Positions 41,300 through 53,165 of a DNA stretch of 64,000 bases are shown here, piece after piece. The notes beneath the pieces are model-generated. The model made no database searches and had not been told where the DNA came from. It saw nothing but the letters and a program-made list of their open reading frames with translations. A program made the translations under genes and the position numbers. Position 1 is the stretch's first letter, and the number at the start of each line of letters is the position of its first letter. Origin of the DNA: Metellina segmentata (Eukaryota; Arthropoda; Arachnida; Araneae; Tetragnathidae); the NCBI GenBank assembly GCA_947359465.1, contig OX375883.1, positions 15,750,088-15,814,087 on the forward strand, given 5' to 3'.

Positions 41300-42380
41300 T
41301 GCCGCTAGAAGGCGTATACTTTTTTAGTTCTGTCGACTGTTTGAAAAATCCCTGTTCTGATGTTGAATGCATTCTGTTTTGTTTATGCTTATGAGAATGT
41401 ATGAGGTGAGGAGCTCATGTTTTTCAACGGTCTTTGTATTGAAAGCGGAATAATTTAATTAGGAAAAGTTAATTTGTCTTTAGGCGTATTCCTTTTAAAG
41501 ATTGTATTTACTTTTCAGTTACACATCCAATCTCCTTCAATTTTGAAATGCGTTGGAGAGATGCAAGAAAAATTTGTTCCAGCTTTGATTTTGAATTGTT
41601 TTATGCTATTGCGTTTAATTATATTTGAGAAGTGTAATCTTAGTATTTTAGTAGAGGCAGTGAGATTGTTCGTTCTGCGATCAGTAGTTTTAATTTTTGA
41701 TTTATAATTAGATATAATCTAGTTTTAGAGATTACATTATATGAAAGTCCACAAATTGAATACATCTGATTCTATTAAAACGGACCATTTATTTCGATTT
41801 TTAGATTGTTACAGGGAATGCAAATTTAAAATTAAGTGATTAGTCAAAAAGAATCAGTGATTCAAATAAGAATTTTAATTTCATTTTCCTTTCTGTTTTA
41901 TGTGTAATAATATTGAAAATGAAATAACTATGAAGAAGAGACATGCTATTTTATTCAAGTTGGTTGAATATTAAATCAGCCTTCCTTTGAAGCACTACAG
42001 AACCTTTTTTGATAGGGATCATAATTACACGACAACTTTTTCCCTTTTGGGCCATTGAACATATGTCACTCACAAGCCTGTTCATCAGCATAGGTTTTGT
42101 TTTAAACATTCCATGTGACTATAAATCCAATGGGCAATTTTGAATCATTCTTCTTCATATAATGGGTGGATTCTCTTAATATATTTACTCAAGCATTATA
42201 CCTAAAAAAGTTCCAGGGCCAGTGCGACCCCATTAATTCAAATTAGAAAGACATGCTTTTTCCTAATCTCTGCAGCTATTTTTTTATGTGCTTTCATTTG
42301 CAAAATCTTATATTAAGTATTATTTTTTGACCCCTCATATGCCTGTGCCAAAACTTTTGCATTATTAATTTTATATAACT
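41300..42380. other. AT-rich FMO intron sequence
   Basis: AT-rich, with no coding-like frame or matched repeat. Confidence 0.45.
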
Positions 42381-42386
42381 TCCATA

Positions 42387-42760
42387 CACTGATGTGCTAA
42401 AAGTCATGGGATAGCAGTATGCAAATTTACTAGTGCTCACATTGCATTAAAAGAGTATAAAGAGTCGGATAGTTATCAGTGCTCTCTGTTAAACTCTTGA
42501 ATGTCGACCTGCCAAGAATTAACCGAGTTTGAACGTGGAAGGATAGTTAAAGCTAAACGCATAAGCTTAACATTTTGGACATAGTTGAGACCTTGCTCCA
42601 CATTGTCAAGGGTGTATCGAGAGTACCTCATAGACGGAAGGCATTACCCATCACAAGTGCATTTGTGCTAACAGACAAATGACACTATGTGAATGAGCTG
42701 CATCATTCATGAGGGACAAACTGCATACTAGAGGAGTGCCTGAGGTTCGTGTATTGAAAT
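42387..42760 (+). pseudogene. Tc1-like transposon relic (5' part)
   Basis: Begins CACTGATGTGCTAAAAGTCA after a TA, a Tc1-type terminus. At 42501 a frame reads MSTCQELTEFERGRIVKAK, like the start of a Tc1 transposase, and decays within 25 codons. The right end was not found. Confidence 0.55.
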
Positions 42761-42769
42761 AGACTTGAA

Positions 42770-45700
42770 TCTATCTATAACAGAATTTTCATTTGCCAAA
42801 AACGACTGGAAATACTCTTTGCGTGAATATTTAGGCTTGACGATAGCTGCATTAACTGTTTAGTTTGGCGTTTTTTTGGTACCCAGCTAACGGTAAAGTA
42901 CTGTATTTTCTCAATATTTGTTTTGCTGATTGTTTATTTTAAATTTTATTTTAAGTTCTCATATAGGTATGTTGAAATAAACAATGTAATATGTCGATTT
43001 GGTTTTCCAAAACCTCTGTTGAACAAAATTTGGGTAGTACTAATGATTTTGTGCTATTCTGTTGATACACAAGCGGAAAGGGGAGGTGAGGTGTAGAGGG
43101 AATAGTATCATTACTGAGTACAAGGAGTGGGAAAGCAACTTGCTGGTGGTTCAGTGGGTTTCTCATTGTTAATAGCTTGCAAGCTGTAGATGACATAGGT
43201 TCAATTCATTTGACTCTACCCTGAGGTTATTTATTTTTTTGCGTCGAACATTTCCTGTTTGTATAAGCACACCTAATTCTGTTTTTGCACAAACTTTTTT
43301 TTTTACTCGGATTCAAAATAAATATTTCATTCTCTATTCACTCCAGTCAGTTTGAATTTATTTGCCTAAATTTTACGAAATTTTTTTTTCGATTTGTGGC
43401 ATAGTAGTATCATCTGTTAAACTACATGGGTATTCGTAGCAATTACTGGGGGTTAGCAAGCAGTGGTCACACCCGACCCCATGAAAAGAACTGTCACGGG
43501 CTATGCAGTGGTTAGTCAGTTATATTGCACCCACAAATAGATTACATAACATGTAGTGTATGCGTTTTGGAATGCATGTTTTCATTTACCAATGTATGTA
43601 TCTACAATGTTCTAATTGTATTTGGTAACTAACACGACTGTATTCCCAACATCATTACAATGACACGCAACTGGAGGATTCGGTGATCTATCATTTGAAG
43701 ATATTCATGAATCATTCGAGAAAGCCGTAAGCAAAGATGAATTATTAGAAGAGGTTGGCTTTGAGACTCCTAATCCCACAGAATGTAGTGATAATGAACA
43801 ATATGATCTTGTTCTAAATGCAAGTTTAGTAAAAGAATGTCTGGAACTGACCTGAAAATTGGGTAATCATTTTGTCAAACATGACCCTAATGAAAAACGC
43901 GCTGGGAAATTTCAACGTGAACTGAAGTTCTTGGTAGCCTCTTACAGATAATTATATAATGGCCTAACCAAATTACAACAATTAATAACTGAATATTTGT
44001 TCGTAAAACTGTTGAAACATTCGCACGAGATGATACTCGTGCTCGTCCAAACAGAATTAGGTGTACATTAAGTTGACTCGAAAAGGTGAGTTTGTGATCT
44101 CATTTCTACTGTACTGATGTGTACACTTTATATTTTCAGGTTCCTCATCCTTCAGATTTTTAACTATCCCTCTTACTTGTATTTATGTTTATGTAATTTC
44201 TATTATCAAAATGTGTTTCTATGTGGTTTTGTTTTTATTTCTAGAAGCAGGTGTTTTTGTAATAGCAGTTATTGCCAAAATGTTAAGTAATTTTTAAATT
44301 ACCCAATTTTTTACAAAAATAAACATTTTCTCTATTTAAAAAAAAGTTTAAAGATAAAAAAAAAAATTTTAAGATTGGAAATACTTAAATTTGAATAATT
44401 CTGCACTTAATGGTCATAAGTTAAATTTTCATGCAAAAAGTTTCTTCTTGAGTCTTGTATGGTTAATTATATTTAAAGAAAAATGAATTTTTGTAATGTA
44501 TGACTAAATTTATTGATATTTAAAGTTCATTGTGTATTGAAATGAAAATAAAAGTTTTTATGTACCATTTTTGTTTTTTTGTTTTTCTTGTAAGACATTA
44601 ATTAAAAAATACCTTCTATAATGAATTGAAGTACATATATTCACTGTAACTGAAACACTTCTTTTTGTTTACCTTCATGTGTTTGTTTACAAAAATATCT
44701 TGCAATGTCAGAATCAGTCTCAATAAATCATTCTGAATACATTAAATGTTGCTTACAATTTGTACTAAAAGATTTATATTTAGTTCTGATTTTCATAATT
44801 ATTCAAGATTGCCAATGTTGTCTGGTACACGCAAGTATTGTTAAAATTGGGAATTGGTAACCTAGTAATTTTTTTCTGGATTAAACTGTTTTGGAATGTA
44901 ATTTAAATTGAACTTTAGAACTGAAATAATTATACTTATATGTGGAATATAATATAGACCAAGAGAATTGCATGCATAATAACATTTAGAGCTTCGATGA
45001 AAATCCAAATTTTTCACATATTGTGTTTGGAGAAAGCCTACTTGTGTGTAATGTCAACAGAGGTCCCTTGTTTTTCAATAACACTATATATCATACAGTA
45101 TCAATGTTTTCTTTGGAACTTTCTGCAAGAAGTCGGTCACTTTTTCGTATCTTGCAGAGAACAGTGTTTTGAAATTTTTTTTACACATATTTGTTTTGAA
45201 GGCACACGATGTAACCCAAAATAATTTTACAATTTTCTAGAAGTCTCCATCATAGAGAATTCATTTTGATTAAATATTTTGCTAAAATGTGCTGAAGATT
45301 CACACTCACTATCCTAGATCAGCTTCCTAAATAAATGACAGTCAAACCCTGTAAAAGCTGTAGAGGAAAATGGTCTTAAGAAATCATGTGGATGAAAGAC
45401 TAAATATGCAGTGCTGGTAGTCATTTGACTGATATCAAATTCAATGAATAATGTCAATCATTGAGTGCGCAATGAAATTAGAAATGTTTTATTTAAAAAT
45501 TATTCCAAAACAAAATGATGTCCTATGTAAACATCCTACATAACAACTGAAGAAATTGTAAACCAATATTTAGGTTGGTAAATATCTTCAAGTCGTAAAA
45601 TTTTCTGTAGCTATACATTCTGATTCTTGCAACTTTAGCAATATTGGCTTTAGTCATTCAAAGCTTATCTAGAACCATGAGTCAGCTAAACTTGTTCAAA

Positions 45701-45850
45701 GTAGACTTCTGTGAAACTTATAGAAAATGTGCTCATGCTATCTCCATATATTTAACTCACTCAACATCTGTCCTGATCAGGACATGAAATTTTAGATAAA
45801 ATAATTTTTGAATAGACCTTTTGAAAAATTAATTAAACCAGCATCATGCT
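42770..45850. other. AT-rich FMO intron sequence
   Basis: About 3 kb of AT-rich DNA. The only item of note is an open stretch at about 43677-43856 (DLSFEDIHESFEKAVSK, then DELLEEVGFETPNPTE). It is acidic and lacks a start codon. It could be a transposase scrap; I cannot name it. Confidence 0.4.
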
Positions 45851-45857
45851 AATATAA

Positions 45858-46120
45858 CAGGTGCCGTGGTGGGAAGAGCAACCAGAGGGTTGGAAGTTCG
45901 AATCCAGCCAAAGACCGTCATGTAGAAGGGGGCTGGTGCATGTTAAATCTGTTGTGTGGAAGTTTGGAGTGCCAACTCCTGTGTTGCCTCGCTATATGAC
46001 CATAATTCAAAATTACGTTGTCTTAATCTTTCCCTTTGGGGGTTGATCCAGGATCGTCACAAATAGCCCATTGTGTTGCTCCAGTGGGGAGAGAGAGAGA
46101 GACGTTAATTAAAAATACCA
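45858..46120 (+). repeat. SINE subfamily copy with (GA)n
   Basis: Head GGTGCCGTGGTGGGAAGAGC...GAAGTTCGAATCC with a clear B-box, then the shared SINE body (TGGAAGTTTGGAGTGCC, ATAGCCCATTGTGTTGC). A GA microsatellite lies at 46088-46103. Confidence 0.65.
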
Positions 46121-46419
46121 TTAGATATACCACATTTCATCAAAATGTTGGTTTTAGACTAATCAGTAGCATGTTATAACTTCTAAAAGGTCTTGTGAAT
46201 AAATTATTGCACACTTAGTAATTAAACGAATAATATTACTCAGATTAATATTGTAATTTTATTATAAAACAAAAAAACTTTTCTTCTGTTCATAATAAGA
46301 AAAATTACATGAGATATCTTACCTCATAGCAGTGAAAAATTATAAATTTAATCATTGATTATGTATTTTTTGGCATACAAAACTGATATCTGATGTAACT
46401 CCTAACAAACTACAACTAT

Positions 46420-46640
46420 AACAGGTACCACGGTTGGAAGAGTAATGGACTAGCAACCGGAGAGTTGGGAGTTCGAATCCTGCCAAAGACTGTCGTGTAG
46501 AAAGGGGGCTGGTGCATGTTAAATATACTGTGTTCTTACATTAGCGTGGTGTGTAAGTTTGGAGTGCCAGCTTGGGTGTTGCCTCGTTATTTAAAAATGA
46601 TTCAAAATTATATTGTGTCTTAATTTTTCCCTTTGGGGTT
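46420..46640 (+). repeat. SINE subfamily copy, 3'-truncated
   Basis: Same head as the 45858 copy (GGTACCACGGTTGGAAGAG, GGGAGTTCGAATCC) and body, stopping at the ATCGATGT-family relic that follows. Confidence 0.6.
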
Positions 46641-46955
46641 ATAAAAATAACCAAGTAGCATAATTTTCATAATCGCCAAATTGAACTTACTTTTAGACCA
46701 AAGTGGCCAAGGGTCTGAAAAGTAGGGATGCGACATCAATGTCGATATTTTCAAAACATTAATGTATTGGAGCCGATGTAGCATCACTAGTTGCTAAACC
46801 AGTGTTATGAAATGGGGTAAAAAAGTTTAAATACACTGAATTTTAAGAACATCGATGTTTTGGGGGCGATGTATTATCAACATTGATGTTTTAATTTTGA
46901 ACATTGATACTTCAAAACATTGATGTTTAGCTGTCGATGTTGCATCCGAACCGCA
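46640..46955 (-). repeat. ATCGATGT-family relic
   Basis: Inverted copy of the CCTTGGCCACTTTGGTC segment, then GGGATGCGACATCAATGTCG and repeated AACATTGATGTTTT words. It ends near GCTGTCGATGTTGCATCC. Diverged from the arrays at 14.8 and 17.7 kb. Confidence 0.65.
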
Positions 46956-47011
46956 CAGTATACATCGCGTTACTTTGCGGGCCTCTAGCAAAGACTTTCT
47001 CAAGCCAACAG

Positions 47012-48431
47012 CAGGGTTCCCACGGTCCTTGAATTTTGTTTTCCTAACTAGGGGCCCTTGAAAATTACGAAACTTGGTAAAAAGTCCTTGAAAGTACTTG
47101 ATTTTATTTTGGACTAGTACATAATTGCGTTGGAATTTGTGTCCAAACTAGTTTCCTTCACGGCAGGTGCGCAATTTGAGCGTCATTCTGAAGTGTTACG
47201 TGTTTTGACACCACGTTTTATATATATGAACAACCATAATGGGTGATGTATACATGAACCACGTGATATGTATATATGAACACACAAGGTCATACACCAT
47301 GTTTCATTGACGCGTCATCCCATCGCTTTTTTGCATACAAACATGAAAGAGTTCCGCCTCTTTGAACATTTCTTAAAATTGTCTCGGGGATTGATGAAGA
47401 AATACAAAGAAAATATTAAGGTTTTTGAAGGGGGTAACTGTTTTTTTTTGTTTTTTTTAATTATTAAAGAAATTATACAATTGACGTCGTACGTTCAAGA
47501 ATAAAAACTTAACAGTTTAGGATACTGAATTATCCGTTTTCGTAAAACGAAGAAGTTTCTTCAAGCACGCTCACAATTCGGGCTTTGCATGAAATTCGAA
47601 CTACCTGAGAAATCTATCTGGTATAAAATTTTCCGCAGATTTCAAATCTGTTAAAATGTTTGCTCTATTTTTAATGATCGCGAAGACAGAAAACCCCTCT
47701 AATAGACATTTTTTGTGTTCGTAATGAATATCTTCATCAAATGTGGCCGAATTCGTATTGCGAAAATATAAAAGTTACAATTGAAAAATTATTTATTTAC
47801 AGAAAAGCACATTTAAGGTATTCTTGTAAAATGTTCTACAGATTTCAAATCTGTTGGAATTTTTACTATCTTTAACGATTGTGACCAGAGAACAAAAAAG
47901 CCGTAACATTGCAGTCAAAACTTTGGATTTGTTTTGTTTCTCAAACAAATAAACCACGACAGCCATCTGCTGTAGTGGCCGTGGGCGAGAGCAAAATGAA
48001 AACGGAGATTGTGTCGTGTGTCGATAGAACCATGTGCAAGCTCCCATACTCTTCTTCGTGCCACCAAAGAATTTATCATACGATATTTTACCGCACGACC
48101 GAAATTGATATGTGTGCAAATAGCCTGATAGTTAGCATTGAGACGAGAAGCCCACTTTGCAAAAATGTTCACAGGTTCTGTGATAAAAGAAAATCCAAAC
48201 TATAACCAAAATTGATGACAACCTTTCCTCTTTTCTTTGACTGTCAGTAGTTTAAAAAGGAGTAAAAAAAAATGTTTTTTTTTAATAAATATTTTTCAAA
48301 TTTTTTTTAATTGACAATTTTTGCACGTGCTTTGTTTTAGGTCGCTATAAAAAATTTTAGGTCCTTGAAAAAAATATTTTTGGTTTTGAAAAGTCCTTGA
48401 ATTTTTTTTGGACAAAGGCGTGGGAACCATG
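47012..48431 (+). mobile_element. DNA transposon with hAT-like ends and 5-bp duplication, copy 2
   Basis: Starts CAGGGTTCCCACGGTCCTTG and ends GGCGTGGGAACCATG. AACAG is duplicated at 47007-47011 and 48432-48436. The interior contains two related ~70-bp blocks (47620-47690, 47818-47885) and the CACGACAGCC and GAGACGAGAAGCCC words shared with copy 1. No intact transposase; frames of 85-108 codons at 47.8-48.2 kb overlap one another on both strands and look like chance. Confidence 0.75.
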
Positions 48432-48509
48432 AACAGTCAACGCTTCATCACACTACTACTCAAAATACCTACCAACTTACCTAATGTTGTGAAGAATGGG
48501 AGGTTTGGA

Positions 48510-48930
48510 GAGTTAGGATAAACGAGGCATAAGTTTGGCAGTCACAAATCTGTCCAAGGCCAGGAGGGCCTGGTGATACTGAGGGTGTTGCGAGTAAGTT
48601 TTGGTAGCCTCTTTTAGGAAAAGGAGATCACCCCTAAGGTGTTCCATGAGTTTACAGTGGAAGATGTAATGGTGAGTCGCCAATCTCTCCACACTGACAA
48701 AGATCAGAAACTTGCTTTCCGAAGAAAAAAAGTTTAAAAAAAAGTATTCCGGAAAGCAACTATGGCCTGTGAGTAGCTGGGATTTTATGGGGTGGTACAC
48801 GTATTGACTAACATCTGGAGTGGGAAAAAACTTGTGCATTCTTCTACATATTGTATCTCTACTCCATCGTAGTTCCCACAACTTCATAAGGATCTTGAGA
48901 ATTTGAATTGACAAGGCAATTGTGCCCACA
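48510..48930 (-). pseudogene. LINE C-terminal fragment
   Basis: An open minus-strand frame with LWELRWSRDTICRRMHKFFP, HPIKSQLLTGHSCFPEYF and ATHHYIFHC. This is the zinc-finger-like tail that follows the RNase H domain in I/R1-type LINEs. The Cys residues of the knuckle are mostly lost. A better-preserved relative is at 57375. Confidence 0.65.
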
Positions 48931-48974
48931 TTTCACAGACAGAGAATTTTGACAGGATCAGTCTTGTCACCACC

Positions 48975-49140
48975 CACGTGACATATTGACTGCAGCGACA
49001 AAGTAATGTTGTTAGTAATGGTGAGTAAGTAAGTAATGGTGAGACACGACTTCAGAGACAAAGCACTGTTGTCGTCACGTAAGAGTTGACTTACGACCAC
49101 AGAGACATAGTACTGTTGTTATGTGAGAGGTGACTAATGA
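48975..49140. repeat. Degenerate tandem repeat, ~3 copies
   Basis: The word AGAGACAAAGCACTGTTGT (and variants GCGACAAAGTAATGTTGTT, AGAGACATAGTACTGTTGTT) recurs three times at roughly 60-bp spacing. Confidence 0.5.
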
Positions 49141-50620
49141 TCGTTAAGGCTTAAAATGGTAATAAACAACAACATAATACATAGATAGCTGCAAAATTTT
49201 AAATCGCTTTAAAATACAGAATAATGTAGGTCCTTGAAATAAAAATATTTATTAGAAGGGAAAAAAACTAAATGTTTTGCTTCAGCTGCAAATATATATT
49301 AAATACATTATAAAATATATGTAAAAAAAACACAATTTTTTTTTTGCCTTTATGAATGCATGTGTAAAAAAAATTCTGCCTCCATAGCAGCCCAAATGCA
49401 AGTGCTATAATTATAGGATATGAGATAGAAAAAACTTTGTTCAAAGAAAGCTATTGAAAACAGTCAAAATGGAATATTTTTTCAATTTAAATTTTGTTAT
49501 CTTGAGCTCAAATGAGTGAAACAAATCGAGAAGTGTATTTGTTTACAAAAAATTACTTTGCTTAAATCTTAATATTGATAACTGCTTTTACTAAGTTTAT
49601 ATTTACTACTAGTTGTCTCAACAAACAGTGGCGAGATTATATTAGGTAGACGATCAAACAAGAGATTTGATTCATAAGAAACTATATTATGAAAATACAA
49701 ACACTGTGTAGGTTATAAGGGCGAATAAGTTCCACAATAAACAAATACATACTCATCAATTCTTTCTATTTGACGAGTTTTAGAGTCAGTGATCATTTTA
49801 TATTGTAAAAATCATAACAAAAGGCAATTGTTGACTAAATTTCAAATAAATGTAAACATATATAATTTGTTTACATGGGGGTACGTTTTTGGCGCCTGCT
49901 TCTTATATCAACCAATTCTTCAAAGTAGTTACAATACAGACAGATAACGAATTGCAAAAAAATATGTACATTACTATCTTGAATGTCAACATATATTTAG
50001 AATATCCACACAAAAAAAACATTCGGAAAATCATAGCACTCAGCGAGAAAAAAATGGCGATCTTTTATACAACGTAGTAGGGTTGCTCGAGAAATTGAGA
50101 AGGATTGCCAATTTCCCCAACCTTTGGTTCTCAAAGCGCTTTCTATCGCCAACTCGCCAAGAGGTGCTGAAAGCGTGAGGGTTTCCGCGAATGGCTACCG
50201 GGAAAGCCCTATCTCCTCCATGTTAAATTCTCCAAATTCAAGGCCCTTTTTCTCAATAACTATAATAGCAATCAACACAAAATTTTTATGGTGGTTAGAT
50301 TGATATGTTATGCACAGTTTAAAAGCTCATTTTTTTTTCTATTTACAATTTTTAATTTTATAGAAATTTTAAACTGAATATCACTTTTTAGATAGGACTT
50401 TTCAACACATTTAAATTTCTAAAAAATCCAATTATTAAAAAATCAATAAATGCCCGTGTTAAAATGTGTAAAGGTATAACACAAATATTTCATAAAAATA
50501 TTAAGTGTAATAGGTTCTGAGAAAATGGGGAATGAACCTTAAAATCTATGTTTTGAGAAAAAAGAATTTAAACATTTCAAATACATTTTTCTAAATAATT
50601 TTAAGTCTAACCTTAATGAA
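49140..50620. other. AT-rich FMO intron sequence
   Basis: AT-rich. 50130-50205 holds an inverted partial copy of the 41204 repeat block. Nothing else recognised. Confidence 0.45.
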
Positions 50621-50639
50621 ATCCTGATTTATATGAAGG

Positions 50640-50971
50640 TAATGGTAATGGCAATTTTAGTTAACGTCGTACTAGAGCAACACAACGGGCTATTGACGAC
50701 GGTCCGGAATCAGTCCCTTAAGGGAAAGATTCGAGGACAACACCTCGTAATTTTGAACCACGGTCAGATGACGAAGCAACACCTGAGCTGGCACCCCACT
50801 CTCCAAACTTCCACGCCAACCCAACGTGAGGACTTTCGGCCACGACATATTTAAGGTGCACCAGCCGCCTCTACACCATACGTTTACAAACATCCATGCC
50901 CGGACCCGGATTCGAACCAGGAACCTTCCGATCTAGAGGCTAACACCTTAACCACTATACCGGTTGGTCGG
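50640..50971 (-). repeat. Young full-length SINE with 16-bp target duplication
   Basis: Complete minus-strand copy: A-box region (complement CCTTAACCACTATACCGG), intact B-box (complement GGATTCGAACC) and a 3' tail that reads GGTAATGGTAATGG on the plus strand, i.e. (ATTACC)n. The 16-mer CTGATTTATATGAAGG flanks it at 50624-50639 and 50972-50987. An exact duplication indicates recent LINE-mediated insertion. Confidence 0.92.
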
Positions 50972-51003
50972 CTGATTTATATGAAGGATCATTTATTTCA
51001 TTT

Positions 51004-52540
51004 TCAATATATGTATCTTCGAGTTTTTGTTTTAGGATTTTCTTTCTCTATCGGAGCTTTTTTACTGTATTCTGAGAGTTTTCGCTCTCCATCGATAACA
51101 CGGTCTTGGTCCAGTTTTCTCAAAATTTGTGTGCAATGGTAGCCTGGATTGATTCCAACTCTAGATAGTGTATAGCATTTAATAATATTTCCACTGTTTA
51201 AGCAGGTAACAGAATCAAACACTCCCCGTTTTAAAGTCTGGATAGTAACAAACACATTTTTTGGAACACGAGTCCAAATCACATTGTTCACCGATTCATT
51301 TGGGTTTTGAGTCTTTCCGTGAACACATTTTCGTAACAATTCTGGATTCACCAAGTCACGGGTGGTTTTAATTATGGGTTTAGTTGCCTCCATAATAGTC
51401 AAGGCAATATGCGTGTGTTTATCGTGGTCATAGACATCACCTTTAGCAACAGCACGTTGAAATTTACACCAGCTTTCATTTTCAAAGGGACAAAGACCGT
51501 GATTTGGATTTAATTTTCTTGATAGTAAGTGAAAATATTCTGCCCAAACAGATTGTTGCATATTTTGCAGAGAACCAACATTTTTCCTTATTGCAAGGCC
51601 ATAATATTTTTGAATTTTTAAAATTAAGGCATCAGTCAGACTCAATTTATCTCCTAACGGTTTACCGTCACTTAGTTTCTTGCCAGTGTACCTCTTTTTC
51701 ATCTCATGCATACTGCATCCCATTCGTTTTTGTATATGGCCTATACACTCTAATTTTTCACTTTGTGTATCACCATATACTTTTGAAGACAACAGTTTCG
51801 AAAGCTTTTGAGTCTCCATCACTGAGGTACTTAGTGTAGCGTGATTAGTGTAGTTAGTACAGAGATTTGGATCTATTGAAAATCTGTGTTACACCGGCAA
51901 TTTCCATGCCTCCACTAACTCCACTGTAATTGGCAATACATGTACTGGTGAGCAGATTTTTATTCTTTTCGGGACATTTAAAAATTTTCGATAACACAGC
52001 AATATTAATTACTTTACCTCTTTCTACACTTGTTGCCGAAAGAACAATATTATGTGACGTATGGCCACGCTTCTACCATGTGCCATCAAATGCGACGCAC
52101 AAATCTCTAATGCCATCATTTAGAGATATGCATTCATTTGCAGCCTTTTCCATTTTCTGTGAGCAAACATACTCTGATGCGGAACACAATACTTCAACGT
52201 ATGAGGCAAATTTGGTCAATGGAGGAGGCAAATCCATGACTCAGCAAAATTTGCGTGATGCCGTTTGGCCTTTGCCTATTGACCGTAAGGCATAGAACAA
52301 TCTAAGGTTTAAATCATAAATCACATTGGATTTAAAGTTTTCAATTTTCTTAGAATTGAAAAAATCAGTCTTGTTATTGCAGTTGTTGCACACAATTTCC
52401 ATTTCAGATGAAAGGCCTGTTCTTTTCTTCACATTGATTGAGATGTTGCCCTTACAGTTTTTACATTCTAAAAATTTATTGATATTATCTTGCAGCACGC
52501 TCAACGAAATTATTTCATTTCCTGATCCAGTTCCCATAAA
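51004..52540 (-). pseudogene. Mutator-like (Phantom-type) transposase, inactivated
   Basis: Minus-strand blocks run in the family's order. First is an N-terminal Cys pair region (FLECKNCKGNISINVKK, IVCNNCNNKTDF), then LRSIGKGQ. The first catalytic Asp follows in DLCVAFDGTW, then a second-Asp block YTKYLSDGDSKAF. After that come KKLSDGKPLGDKLSLTDALI, YYGLAIRKNV, LCPFENESWCKFQ and KCVHGKTQNPNESVNNVIW. It has a stop after RKFC (~52242), a stop replacing the residue after GTW (~52074), stops near 51847-51860, and a frameshift at about 51800. The final 272 codons (51822-51004) are still open. TIRs were not located. Confidence 0.85.
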
Positions 52541-52639
52541 TGAATCATACTCTTGAAATGAAATTACTCATAAGTTCCCACACCAGATCTTAGAAGACAC
52601 GTACACTACCCTACTATAATGGACCGGTCAGCAGGATGT

Positions 52640-53165
52640 GAAGGTATAAGGGAAAGAATACATGCTTTAATAGGGGGATGGTCTTCCACGTGCTGCAATG
52701 ACACTAGTAACCATTATGGGCATACTTCCAACAAGGTTTTCATACGCAGCTATGGGTATTAGTGTCCATTCCTACTGCAAGAATGTCGCCAGCTCAGTTA
52801 TAGATTTCGGACGTGGTTCCCTGGTCCGTAAGCGTCGCTCTGACTCGTCCCACAAATATTCTATGAGGTTTAGGTCAGGACTCTGAGCAGGCCAGGGAAG
52901 ACGTTTTACATCCATATCTTGATTCCACTGCTTGTCAGAGGCTGCAACATGACACGGAGCGTTGTTGTCCTGGAAGTAGCATTCGCCCATTCCATAAAAT
53001 TGCCAGAGCGTAGGTAGAACCTGATTCCCCAAAATATTCACGTAGGCGTCGGAGTTCAATTGACCAGGAACAACATGCAAAGCTCCCGGGCCATACCACG
53101 AAAAACACCCCCAAACAAGTAGTCGGATTTTATGCAAATCCGCTGGTGTCCGGTCCATCATTGTA
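52640..53165 (-). pseudogene. Tc1-like transposase, C-terminal half
   Basis: The minus-strand frame has LLVWGCFSWYGPGALHVVPG, LNSDAYVNILGNQVLPTL, then FQDNNAPCH, and finally LPWPAQSPDLNLIEYLWDE. Aligned with FQxDNAPxH of the family, the second catalytic Asp is replaced by Asn. The N-terminal half is absent. The LINE at 53166 begins exactly where the coding match stops. Confidence 0.8.

Noticed and set aside
47793..48205. Frames of 85-108 codons on both strands
   Set aside because: Inside the 5-bp-duplication transposon, mutually overlapping on opposite strands, with no transposase motif.
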